DNA of 64,000 nt from assembly GCF_000372725.1 (NCBI RefSeq), contig NW_005196163.1, forward strand, positions 218,631 through 282,630, in the 5' to 3' direction. The position numbers and the translations under genes are program-made. This DNA comes from Emiliania huxleyi CCMP1516. Lineage: Eukaryota; Haptophyta; Isochrysidales; Noelaerhabdaceae. The notes beneath the pieces are model-generated. The model was not told where the DNA came from. It made no database searches and was given only the letters and a program-made list of their open reading frames with translations. Shown one piece after another: positions 9,495-18,426 of the stretch. How positions within the stretch are numbered: the first letter of the stretch is position 1; the number at the start of each line of letters is the position of its first letter.

Positions 9495-11583
9495 TCACAC
9501 AACCTTTAGTTCGTGCCGCGCCGACGAGCCGTGCCGCGGCGACCCCGGCACCAGCCGCAGCTTGCCGCCTGCCAACCCCCACCCGCGGCCGTGGGAAGTG
9601 AAGATCCGGAACGCCCACCACAGCGGCCGCAGCCAGCTGCGCCGCCGCCGCCGAGGCGCGCCGAGCGCGGGCGCGTCCCCAATGTCGATGCGGAGCGCCC
9701 CCGCCGCGGCGGCGGGGAAGGCGGCGGTGGCGGCGGGCGCGGCGGCGGAGGCGGGGGCGAGGGCGGTGGCGGAGGGGGCGCTGTCCCGCGAAGCGTCGAG
9801 CAGAGCTCGCATCTCGGCCGCCTCGGCGGCCGCCGCCGCCCGCGCCGCCTCGAGCTCTTGCCGCAGCTCGGCGCGCACCTCGGCCGTCTCTCGACGCGCG
9901 GCGTCGCGGTCTCTGTGCGCGCGGCCGAGCTGCATCGAGATGGAGGCGTGGTCGGACTGAAGGTGGAGGAGCGCCATCTCGAGCTGCTCGTACCTAGAAG
10001 GTTCCTGGAAGGTTCCTGAAAGGTTCCTGGAAGGTGCACACACCCTCTCTAGCTGCTCGTACGTCGCGTTGCCAGGCCCGCCCTGCCTCGCGCGAGGCAG
10101 CAGCGCGTCCCCCATCGACCTGCCGAACGACATGCCACGGACGTGTCGGGGACGTGTCGGGGAAGAGTCGGGGAAGTGTCTCGCAATTCCCCATCGACCT
10201 GCCGTACGACATGCCACGGACATGCCACGGACGAGTGACAGACACGCAGCAGCGGCGGCGCATCTCTGACGTGTCTCTTGCCTCGGAGGTGTCCCTCCCG
10301 GAAGGGTCTCGGAAGTCTCTCGGAAGTCTCCCATCGACCTGCCGCGGGCGAGAGGCGTCTGCGGCGAGGATGAGGCGCCGCCGCTGCCGCCGCGAGGGCT
10401 GAGCGGCTCGAGGAGCGGCTCCGCGTGCCACGCCTCGCGCCTCGCCTCCGTGCTGGCCGACGCCGCCGCCACAGGAGGCTGCTGCTGCTGCTGTTGCTGC
10501 TTCGCGCCGCCCGCCCGCCCCGCCTGCCGCGCCTTGGCCGGCGACGCTGCGCCGCCGCCCTCGCTTCCTCTGGCGGACTCGGCGGCGGCGGAGGCTGAGG
10601 CGGCGGCGGCGGCGGCGGCGGCGGCAGTGGCGGCGGCGGAGGCGGCGGAGGCGGCGGAGGAGGCGGAGGCGGGGGCGGGGGCTGCTGCTGTGCCGCCATT
10701 GGAGCTTCGCTGCTCTGGCGGCGGCCGGGCGTCGCGGAGCTGCCGGCGCAACGCCTCGATGGTTCGCTTCTGCGACGCGACCATCTGCCCGGGGCGGAGG
10801 CAGGGAGGTGGGGCGGGAGAGGGGGGGAGAGGAGAGGAGGGAGGACGGGGCGGTGGGGCACTGGGCAGAGGGAGAAGGCCGAGTGGGAGGCGAGAAGAGG
10901 ATGAGGAGGGTGGCGAGGTGGGGGTAGAGGAAACGCGAGGAGGAGGGGGGCCATCTCCTGCATCAGAGCCCCCTCCCCGACTCGGTTGGCTCGCTCGTCC
11001 GACGTGGACCGCAGCGCCTACAACCGAGAGAGCCAGCGAGGGTCCGAGGAGGCTCTGGGGCGTGTCCGAGAAGTCTTACCTCGGGGTGCCTCGCCAAGCG
11101 CGCCAGCGACCTCGGCCTTCTCCTCGCGCATCTCCTCCAGCCGCGCGCGCAGCTGCCGAACCTCCGCGTTCAGGCAGCCCTTCTCGTGGACGAGCGCTCC
11201 TACGGATGCGCACAGAGAGGTGAGGCACACGAGGAGAGGCCCGGCCCTGCGTCGTGCCGGCGCCGCGCGCCCAGCTGTCGCCGGTGCACCTCCTCGACGG
11301 CGCGAAGGTCCTCGATCTGCGAGCGCTGCTCGTCCTGCACGTCGGCGCCCACCGGCGGCGGAGGAGGCAGCGCCTGGAGACGGGAGGTCTCCGCGAGGGC
11401 GCGGTTGCACACGCCGAGGAGGGCGGCGAGCGCGCCGTGGCCTGCTTGAGCGACGTGCGGCCGGAGTCGCTCCGCAGTGCGCTCGAGCTGCAGCTCGAGC
11501 GAAGTGTTGGCCTGCATTGGGTCCAGCCCGAGAGGCGACCCGCCCGCCTCCGCCGACAAGCGCTTCAGCCCAGCACTTCGCAA
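9495..11583 (-). CDS. coiled-coil protein, five exons, unknown function
   Basis: Exons on the minus strand are 11583-11271, 11199-11090, 10784-10339, 10119-10063 and 9993-9495. The protein starts MRSAGLKRLSAEAGG and has three coiled-coil stretches: SLELQLERTAERLRPHVAQ with VQDEQRSQIEDLRAVEEVHR, ALVHEKGCLNAEVRQLRARL, and MALLHLQSDHASISMQLGRA running through AELRQELEAARAAAAAEAAE. It ends in a basic segment RRRRSWLRPLWWAFRIF that may lie on a membrane. A long Ala/Pro/Gln low-complexity linker fills exon 3. The GC donor at 11089 is required: a nearby GTAAGA would put exon 3 out of frame. The two 3' introns (219 and 69 bp) are multiples of three and stay open if unspliced, so they are less certain than the others. 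Confidence 0.6.
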
Positions 11584-11617
11584 CGTAACGCGGCAGTGGC
11601 GCGGCAGTGGCGCGGCA

Positions 11618-11757
11618 GGGTTCCGGCTCCTAGCCAGATAGGGCGTCTGTTGCCCATGACTCGCGCCAAAACGCCCTACCTATCTACCTATCCCCAGGCC
11701 GCGCGCAGCGAAGCGAAAAAAAGAAGAAATAGGGGGTACCTACCTATTGCGGCCGTG
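11618..11757. repeat. TIR repeat family B, copy near gene start
   Basis: It begins GGGTTCCGGCTCCTAGCCAG (11618) and continues with CTCGCGCCAAAACGCCCTAC, CTACC steps and a GCGCAGCGAAGCG segment, ending TACCTACCTATTGCGG. The same modules recur at 32026-32060, 33165-33265, 34340-34670 and 35210-35322. In the 34.4 and 35.3 kb copies the terminal module is in inverse orientation, so the family is probably a small TIR element. The end lies 35 bp upstream of the coiled-coil gene start. Confidence 0.5.
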
Positions 11758-11774
11758 TTGGTTTTCTATTTTCG

Positions 11775-11880
11775 CCGGGTTGTAAGGTAAGGTAAGGTAA
11801 ACTTCTCCACACACACGAGGTGGTGGGGCAAGGGGGGGCAACCCTCGCGTCTCCACGTCTAACGACAGGAGCCCCACGAC
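11775..11880 (-). repeat. SINE-like repeat with (TTACC)n tail
   Basis: On the minus strand a ~100-bp body rich in CCCCTTGCCCCACCACCT ends in a short TTACC tandem. A second copy lies at 25543-25660 in the same orientation, with one more tail unit. Short bodies with microsatellite tails are typical of SINEs; no internal polymerase III boxes are clear, so the class is tentative. Confidence 0.45.
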
Positions 11881-11892
11881 ATTCAAAGTGCA

Positions 11893-13285
11893 AGGCCCGT
11901 TTTGGGCTCGGCCAGGTTTTCCGGAAAACAAAAAGGAAAACAGAGGGTGGTCCCTCAGCACTTTGCGTTTCCGGAAATTTCCAAGGAAAACAGAGGGTGT
12001 TTGGTGCTCCATTCTGGAAACTCGCGAGTTTCCCTGAGTCTGAGAGCTGGTCTGGGGCAAAATCTGAGGCAAAATTGAGGAAATCGACAAAATACCCAGG
12101 CGGTCGCAGGGTAAGTTCCAGGTATACATGTACACGGGTTCTCCGCAAAATTCCCGGCATTTTGCCAATTTGGCCTAAAATTTGGCTGATTTTGGGCCCA
12201 AACCAGCCTCAGAATCGGCTCAGCGCCCAAAATTTGACGATTTCCACGGAGTTTTAGGGAAGGATAAATTCCAGATTACCCGGTTTTTGAGATTCGCCTC
12301 GCAGATCACCCGGCGTTTTTCAGATCACCCGGCGTCTGCGAATTTTTGCCTCTCAGATCACCCAACACGGCGAAATGTCATTTCCAGATTACCCAACACG
12401 GCGAAATGTCGTTTCCAGGTTACCCGCACCGCGAAATTTCTTTTTCCAGATCACCCAGTTTTGAGATTCGCCTCGCAGATCACCCGGCGTTTTCTAGATC
12501 ACCCGGCGTGAGCGGTTTCAGATCACCCGGTGCGGCGAAATGTCGTTTCCAGATTACCCAACACGGCGAAATGTCGTTTCCAGGTTACCCGGATCGTGAA
12601 ATTTCTTTTTCCAGATCACCCGGTAGTGGGATGAGCCGGGAGAGATTTTTAGCAATACTAATCTGAAAGTTGTACGGATTCACGACGTGGGGGGTTAGTT
12701 GTGGGGGGGTACGTACGGCGTGGGGGGTTAGTTGTGGCACTATAGCAGTCCAGGCAGCCGTCCGCGTCCGGGTAAGCTGAAACGAGAAATTTGATCTTCC
12801 GGGTAATCTCAAAGAGAAAAGTTAGCCGCCGGGTAATCTGGACGAGGAATTTGGCCGACCGGGTAATCTGACATGAGAAAAGTTAGCGGCCGGGTAACCT
12901 GGAAACGACATTTCGCCGTGTTGGGTAAGCTGGAAACGACATTTTTTGATGAAATTGCGCTGAGCAGGAAAAATATCGTTGCCGGGTAATCTGGACGAGA
13001 AATTTGGCCGACCGGGTAATCTGACATGACAAATTTTAGCGACCGGGTAACCTGAAACACGAATTGTGGGAGACTGGGTAAACTGGTTTGACGGAAATCG
13101 CGCTAAGCAGGAAAATATCGTTGGCCGGGTAATCTGCGAGGCGAATCTCAAAAACCGGGTAATCTGAAATTTATCCTTTAGGGAAAATAGAGAGGAAAAG
13201 AGAGGGTGCTGTAGAGAAAAAAGGAAAGGAAAACAGACGGGGTGCGAGAGGCAAACCTGGCCGAGCCCAAGGCCCGTTGCGCGTG
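11893..13285. mobile_element. outer TIR-bounded element carrying the nested Mutator-like copy
   Basis: TTGGGCTCGGCCAGGTTT at about 11908 is answered by its reverse complement near 13255-13272, each next to a GGCCCGTT stretch. The interior outside the nested element (11925-12252 and 13186-13250) is rich in GGAAAACAGA and AAATTTCC-type words and differs in base use from neighbouring genes. I infer an older non-coding TIR element into which the 12262-13176 element inserted. Termini are approximate. Confidence 0.4.
12262..13176 (+). mobile_element. non-autonomous Mutator-like element (915 bp), intact ends
   Basis: The element starts GGATAAATTCCAGATTACCC and ends with the matching inverse (GGGTAATCTGAAATTTATCC). 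The TIRs run for about 55 bp with few mismatches. A perfect 9-bp direct repeat TTTAGGGAA flanks it (12253-12261 and 13177-13185); 9-bp duplications are the mark of Mutator-like elements. The interior is almost wholly subterminal repeats of GATTACCCGG and GATCACCCGG with ACATTTCGCCG spacers, in two opposed blocks around a central ACAACTAACCCCCCACG pair. There is no transposase, so it must have moved with help from a related element. Confidence 0.8.
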
Positions 13286-13289
13286 GGTG

Positions 13290-13309
13290 AGCGGTGTGTG
13301 TGTGTGTGC

Positions 13310-13403
<94 letters not shown>

Positions 13404-13418
13404 GTGTGTGTGTGTGTC
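13290..13418 (+). repeat. GT microsatellite
   Basis: An (GT)n run with a short (CG)n interruption near 13308-13323 and two GG or TT breaks. Open frames through it on either strand are repeat artefacts. Confidence 0.95.
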
Positions 13419-13655
13419 ACGTCACTGCATCCTCTGCCGGTTTCCCATTTCGCCTGTCTGCGGCGACCACAGCGCTTGCAGGAGGTACATGCGAGCTTTT
13501 CTAGCTTTTCGAGCTCCCGGTTGCAAATACTCGCCTTACAGTCCAAGATGGCGGCTCGCGCCCCCAAGCATCCATGCTCTGATGTGTCGCTTGGGTCGCC
13601 TCTGCTGCTGTGTCTCTGTCTTAGCCAGATATCGAGAGCGCGCGACGACAACCAA

Positions 13656-13709
13656 CCCCTTACCCTAACCCTAACCCTAACCCTAACCCTAACCCTAACC
13701 CTAACCCTA
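13656..13709 (+). repeat. interstitial telomere-type repeat block 1 (CCCTAA)n
   Basis: About eight copies of CCCTAA in a row, beginning CCCCTTACCCTAACC and ending CCCTAGCCC. This is the C-rich strand of TTAGGG telomere repeats and lies well inside the window, between repeats and the VPS9 gene. Confidence 0.9.
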
Positions 13710-13833
13710 GCCCGAAGAACCCAAAGCGTTCACCGAGAGCTCGTGTTGACGGACCGCTGATTCCGCCATTTGGTTTCGGCCCAAACCGGACCATTCTCTT
13801 AGGAGCTGCACAACGGCTTGAACGCTCTCTGGC

Positions 13834-13863
13834 CCTAACCCTAACCCTAACCCTAACCCTAAC
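13834..13863 (+). repeat. interstitial telomere-type repeat block 2 (CCCTAA)n
   Basis: Five CCCTAA copies in the same orientation as block 1, 125 bp to its right. The spacer between the blocks is unique sequence. Downstream, near 13930-13975, is a short palindrome TTCATGTGAAATTCACATGAA-like and GTGAAAGTG steps. Confidence 0.9.
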
Positions 13864-14209
13864 GATGCCAGAGCCTTCGAAATTAGTCGAACTTGTGAAA
13901 TTTTCAGTGAAACGGGGGCGGCCGAAACGTTTCATGTGAAATTCACATGAATTCACATGTGAAAGTGAAAGTGTGAAAATTCACTCACGAACCCTGAGTA
14001 TGCCGAGTTTTTTGCTTTTGGGGGCGGGGCGCATCTGGCATCTCGATCTCGCGCGCGGCGGCGCGGGCTGCCCGTGCGAGCGGGCGCCGGCACCTCGTTT
14101 GGCCATTGGCGTGTCCGTTTTTTGTTTATAGAAGAGGGCGGGACGGCCGCTTCTGACGAACACCCCTCCTCTTTGCTCTCGCGAGCGTCGAGGAGGTCGC
14201 GTGACCGTC
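13864..14209. other. intergenic, no gene seen
   Basis: It contains the ATGTGAA/TTCACAT palindromic stretch near 13930-13960 and a GC-rich part without convincing coding potential. It lies downstream of the VPS9 gene. Confidence 0.4.
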
Positions 14210-16749
14210 TCAAAGACTCACTGAATACGATAAAGCAGGGTCTCCCCGACCCCCGTCGCCCAAAGCTGCGCCAGCTGGGCCCGCGCCCGCCTCCGCCTCG
14301 GCGCCGCACGCCTCGAGCAGCCCTTGGCTGAATGGGGTCCGCAGCAGCACGTGGCACGCGCACTGCATCGTCGTGAGCGCGTAGCCCTCTCGCCCGCCTG
14401 CGAGCTCGGACGGCAGCAGCTCCGCCACCAGCTCGAGCTCGGAGGGCAGCACCGCGACGCGCGAGCGCAGCACCACGTACACCGTGATGGGCAGCAAGTC
14501 CTCCGCTCCGAGACAAGGCGCGCCTCGCTCGCCGTCGCTGCCGCCGCCGCTCGCCGCCTCGTGGAGCGACGCCGAGTGCTGCGCGCCGCTCGCAACCTCC
14601 TCGCACACCTCGAGCAGCACGCGCGCCTAGCGAGGCGGGCCCTCGTGGTCGTGGCTGCCCCAATAGCCCCCCCCCCCCCCCCCCACCCACCACCCACAAC
14701 TCCCCCCCCCACCCCCCCCCCCACCCACAAAACCGCCCCTCCCCCGCACGCCGCGAGCTGCACCCCGCTCCTCCTCCGTCGTGGCGCGCCCGTGCAAGCT
14801 CCTCTCGAGGCAGTCTCGGCCGATCGCGTGCCATCTCGCGCCTTCTCGCGCGCGGTGCGCACGTGCAGCAGCGTGCGCAACGTGCGGATGGCGGAGGCGT
14901 ACGGCAGCCGCGTGTCGGACAGGTCGGCGAGCCGCATCGCCTGCAGGAAGCTTCCAGGAAAGTGCCGAGAAGGCTCCGGCAAGCTCTCGGAGAGGGCAGC
15001 CGCATCGCCTCGAGAGCCGCGCGGTCGGAGAAGACCTCGGGCGGCATGGCGCAGAGGGCGCGAGGCAGCCGCAGGTCGAGGGGCAACACCGTCCGCAGGG
15101 CGTGGCAGAGCTCGGCCAGACGGCTGACGCTCTCGGCCTCTCGCGCGGCGTACAGCTCCGCGAGCACGCGCCAACAGCCGCGCACCGCCGCCTCCTCCAC
15201 CGCCTCGAGGACCTGCCTCCGCCACCGCGCGCTCTCCCACACCACCGCAGGCAGCTGCGCCGCAAGCAGCACAGACAGCTCCTGCAGCTCCCGGCGGAGC
15301 GAAGCGATCGCCGCGCCCGCCGCGCCCGCGCCGCCGCCCGCCTCGCAGCCCGCGCCCTCCGCCGCCGCCGCCGCATCCGCCGCCGCCCGCGAGCGCCACA
15401 GCAGCCGCCCGCCCGCCGCGGCGCCGACAGCGGCCCCCGCCGCCACGCCGACCACGGCGCCCGCCGCCACCCCCGCCACCGCACCCGCGACCACCGTGCG
15501 GGTGCCTCCGCCCGCCACACCCGCCACATCCGCCCCGCCCTCCCCTCTCGCCCCCTCGCCCGCCGCCCCGCCCGCCGCGCCACCGCCCGCCGCCCCTTCG
15601 GCGCTGCCGCCGGCGCTGCCGCCGCCCGCCGCGCCGTGCGCCTCTGAGAAACGCGCCAACGCGCGGGCGAGAGCGGCGCCGGCCGGGCGGGACGCGTCCG
15701 TCGCCTCGAGGAGAATGACTCGCCTGTGGACGTGTCTCGGACAGGTCGTGATGTCGTGTCGTGGACGCGTCCACCGCCTCGAGGAGAACCACTCGCCTCA
15801 GCGCCTCAGCGCCGAGCTCGCCCGCGGCCGCCTGCTCGGCGCGCGCGAGCCACGCCCGCTGCTCGTCCGGCGACAGCGACGCCGCACCCCGCACCCAGCA
15901 CGCCGCCTCGCAGCGGCCATCGCCGCAGCCAAGCCCGCTGCAGCCGCCCTCGCCGGCGCCGACGCCCTCGCCGTCGGCGGCGCGCGCTCCACCGGCGCCG
16001 CCGGCCTGCGCAGCGTCGCCGCCGGCCGCTACCCTCGCGGCAGCCTCCCGCCCCGCCGACCCAGCTTCAGCCGCAGCCTGGCAGCCCGCCGCAGCGTCCG
16101 CCCCGGAGGCTGCTGCTGCTGCAGCTGCTGTGCTGTTCAGTTCTCCGTCCGGGGCGGCGGCGCCACCGGCCGGCGCAGAGACGTAGCCTCCCGCCGCCGA
16201 GCGCACCACCGCCGTGATGGCGCGCGAGACGTCTCCAAACGTGTAGCCTAATGGCGAGACATTTTGCTCATCGGACACAAGTGTTGAGCGGCCATTCTTC
16301 CGGAGCAAGGGAGAGAGGCCTTCGCGGCCGACGACGCGGCCGGAGAGCTCTCTCCACGAGCGGCCAGCGGAGCCCGCCTCGCCCGCACGCGCTGCGGACG
16401 ACGCCTCGGGCGCGGCAACGGGCGCGCCGGCCTCCGTCGCAGCGCCGTTCAGAGCGAGTAGCAGCAATTCACTCTTCTGGAGCACCTGCGGGGCAGCGGG
16501 GAGATGGTCGGGCAGGCATCAGGCCGGGCCCAGGGCGATGTGCAGCGCGTCGCCGTGTCGAGAGAGGGCGTCTCGGCGACAGGACCCGCCCTCGCCCTCG
16601 GCCATTGTGGCAGCCGGGCCGCAAAGCGTCGGAAGAGGTCCGGCTCCGCCTGCTGCGGATGGCATCCAGAGCTCATCACGTTCGAGGCCGGCGAGTCGAG
16701 CAGAGTCGGACGGCTCAGATTGGTGTGGGGAGTGCAGTGTGGTGTTCAT
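14210..16749 (-). CDS. VPS9-domain protein (Rab5-type GEF), multi-exon
   Basis: The C-terminal exon (14626-14210) reads LGAEDLLPITVYVVLRSRVA...YALTTMQCACHVL, a good match to the VPS9 core that exchanges nucleotide on Rab5-family GTPases in endocytic traffic. Upstream is a long Ala/Gly-rich region with a glycine-zipper-like hydrophobic run (GVAAGAVVGVAAGAAVGAAA) and a helical region with RRELQELSVLLAAQLPAVVW. The start at 16749 (MNTTLHSPHQSEPSDSARL) is the best candidate first exon; its donor near 16520 is not fixed, and the next exon begins after CGCAG at about 16490. Introns 15724-15796, 14941-15008 and 14627-14787 are GC-AG, and the first two begin with near copies of the exon that follows. 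The catalytic Asp and Tyr of VPS9 appear present. Confidence 0.75.
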
Positions 16750-16784
16750 TAGCTCCGAGTAGAGGGGGCGTCCTGCAGTTAAGG

Positions 16785-18365
16785 GGAAACCCGGTACGCG
16801 GGGCTAACCCTCGGAGACCTGTGTTTACTTTATGGCCCTTTCCCTGCGAACGCGCACCCCCGGGGCTAGGGCTCTCTTGCCCGTAACCCGATACCGATCA
16901 TCCGGCCCGCTGGGTGCGCTCCTCAGCTCCCCGGCCCTGGATGTGAGGTTGATGACTGCACTCCAAGTGCTCCAAGAGGGAAGTTAGAGCGAGACGTTTC
17001 GCAAAAGCATGCGCGACCCTGCCTCTTTGCGCCGCTCGTTCGCGGCTGCGGGAGACATGGCCGCCGATGCGGCTCGCACTCGCTCGGCGGTACCGGTAGG
17101 GCCTCCGTCCCATAGAGGGAGGACCGAGAGGGGCTTGCCCAGAGCGGAAGGTGAGGAGACCGCGCCGAAAAGCGTTACTAGAGACCCGTGTTTACTTTCG
17201 TCTTTACGGCCCCCCCTCCCTGCGAACGCGCACCGCGCCCAAGATCTTGCTCGTAGCCCGTCCCCGAGCATCCCGGGCCTGCTGGGTTTCTTGGCCCCCC
17301 GGCCCTGGATGTGAGGTTATCGACTGGATTCCAAGTGCTCCAAGGGCCCTGGCAGCGAACTGAGGCGCGAGTGGGAAGTCGCATCCGCAGCAGCCGCTGG
17401 CGCTGAGGACGCTTTCACTTCTACATGTGGCGCAGCTACACACTTTATGCGAGCACAGTTCAGCAGCATCAGAAGAGGGAGGGTGGCGAGGTTGAAGACG
17501 TCGTGGCGCACGAGTCGAACCGGGTCCACGGAAGGCAGCCCCTTCGCCTTGCGCGCCGCTGGCACCGCCTTGCCACGCCGCCACCCAAGCACCGCACCGG
17601 TGAACGACAGAGCAAGCGTGAGCACCGGGGCGGTGTTGCTGTAGAGAGAATGCATTCCCGGCGTCGCCACCGATTCCGCGCACAGCGCACAGAATACGCA
17701 CGGTGGCCACGCCTGTATTCGCCGGCTTCCACTCTCGGCCCACCGCTCCGCGCTCCGCGGAGCCGCACAAGTCGTTTGAGGGGATCGCTACTTTACGTGG
17801 ATTCGCCAAGTTTCGCCGAAAATTTCAGCTGTGAAGGACTGGGTGGGGGACCTTGGGTCGGAGGTGCCTTGAGCACTTGAGCAGTGCGGATAGGATCGAT
17901 TCCGTATGGTACGGGACCCCTCGATCGTCTCGCCCTCCCTCGCTGAGAGTGGAGTGTGTTCATTGGGGGGGTCACATAAATAACAAACAGGTGCACGCTG
18001 CTGAAGTAGTGTCCTCCCCCCTCTCCATCGTCTCGCCCGCTGCGGCTGCGCTGCCCGGTCTCGCCGGTGCCCCGATGCCCGAACAACCCGCCGATGCACG
18101 AACGTCACCGCCTCTACTTTACGCGGTCGGTCGGAGAAACGAGAAGAGGAGAGCGTTGGGAACTAACCCTTGCAGACCCGTGTTTACTTTACGGCCCTTT
18201 CCCTGCGAACGCGCACCCCCGGGGCTAGGGCTCTCTAGCCCGTAACCCGACACCGATCATCCGGCTCGCTGGGTGCTTCTTAGCTCCCCGGCCCTGGATG
18301 TGAGGTGTTGAGCTTGAGGATGACTGCACGCCCCGTCCAAGTGCTCCAAGTGCGTTTGAGCGGCT
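16785..18365 (+). repeat. three copies of a ~200-bp local repeat
   Basis: Copies at about 16790-17000, 17175-17345 and 18150-18365 share GACCYGTGTTTACTTT, TCCCTGCGAACGCGCACC, GCCCGTAACCCGATACCGAT, CCCCGGCCCTGGATGTGAGG and CCAAGTGCTCCAAG in that order. The first and third are most alike; the middle one is more divergent. No terminal repeats or coding potential are seen, so the class is unknown. Confidence 0.7.
17317..17670 (-). CDS. short hypothetical ORF with two hydrophobic segments (doubtful)
   Basis: The frame gives MATPGMHSLYSNTAPVLTLA, then FNLATLPLLMLLNCARI, about 117 codons. Its last 20 residues are encoded by the local repeat (17175-17345), which argues against a genuine C terminus. 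It may be a real 5' part joined to repeat sequence, or chance. Confidence 0.2.
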   Translation of the reverse strand: MATPGMHSLYSNTAPVLTLALSFTGAVLGWRRGKAVPAARKAKGLPSVDPVRLVRHDVFNLATLPLLMLLNCARIKCVAAPHVEVKASSAPAAAADATSHSRLSSLPGPLEHLESSR

Positions 18366-18426
18366 CGGGAAGTCGTCTTAGTGTTCTCTCTCGAAAAGCT
18401 TCCTCTCGAAAAGACACTATGGGACG

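Noticed and set aside
9513-10019. Plus-strand ORFs opposite the coiled-coil gene, and many similar GC-rich shadow frames (for example 15150-16250, 26160-28020, 58740-59580)
   Set aside because: They mirror clear coding sequence on the other strand and have Arg/Pro/Ala-only composition.
10785-11079. GT-AG intron using the GTAAGA donor at 11079
   Set aside because: It would put the next exon (MVASQKRTIEALRRQL) out of frame; the GC donor ten bases earlier at 11089 keeps it.
13178-13651. ORFs of alternating Val/Cys or His/Thr across the GT repeat
   Set aside because: Pure microsatellite translation.
17500-17530. Possible tRNA T-loop (GAGTCGAACCGGGTCC)
   Set aside because: No matching acceptor stem, D arm or anticodon arm could be folded at the right distance on either strand.
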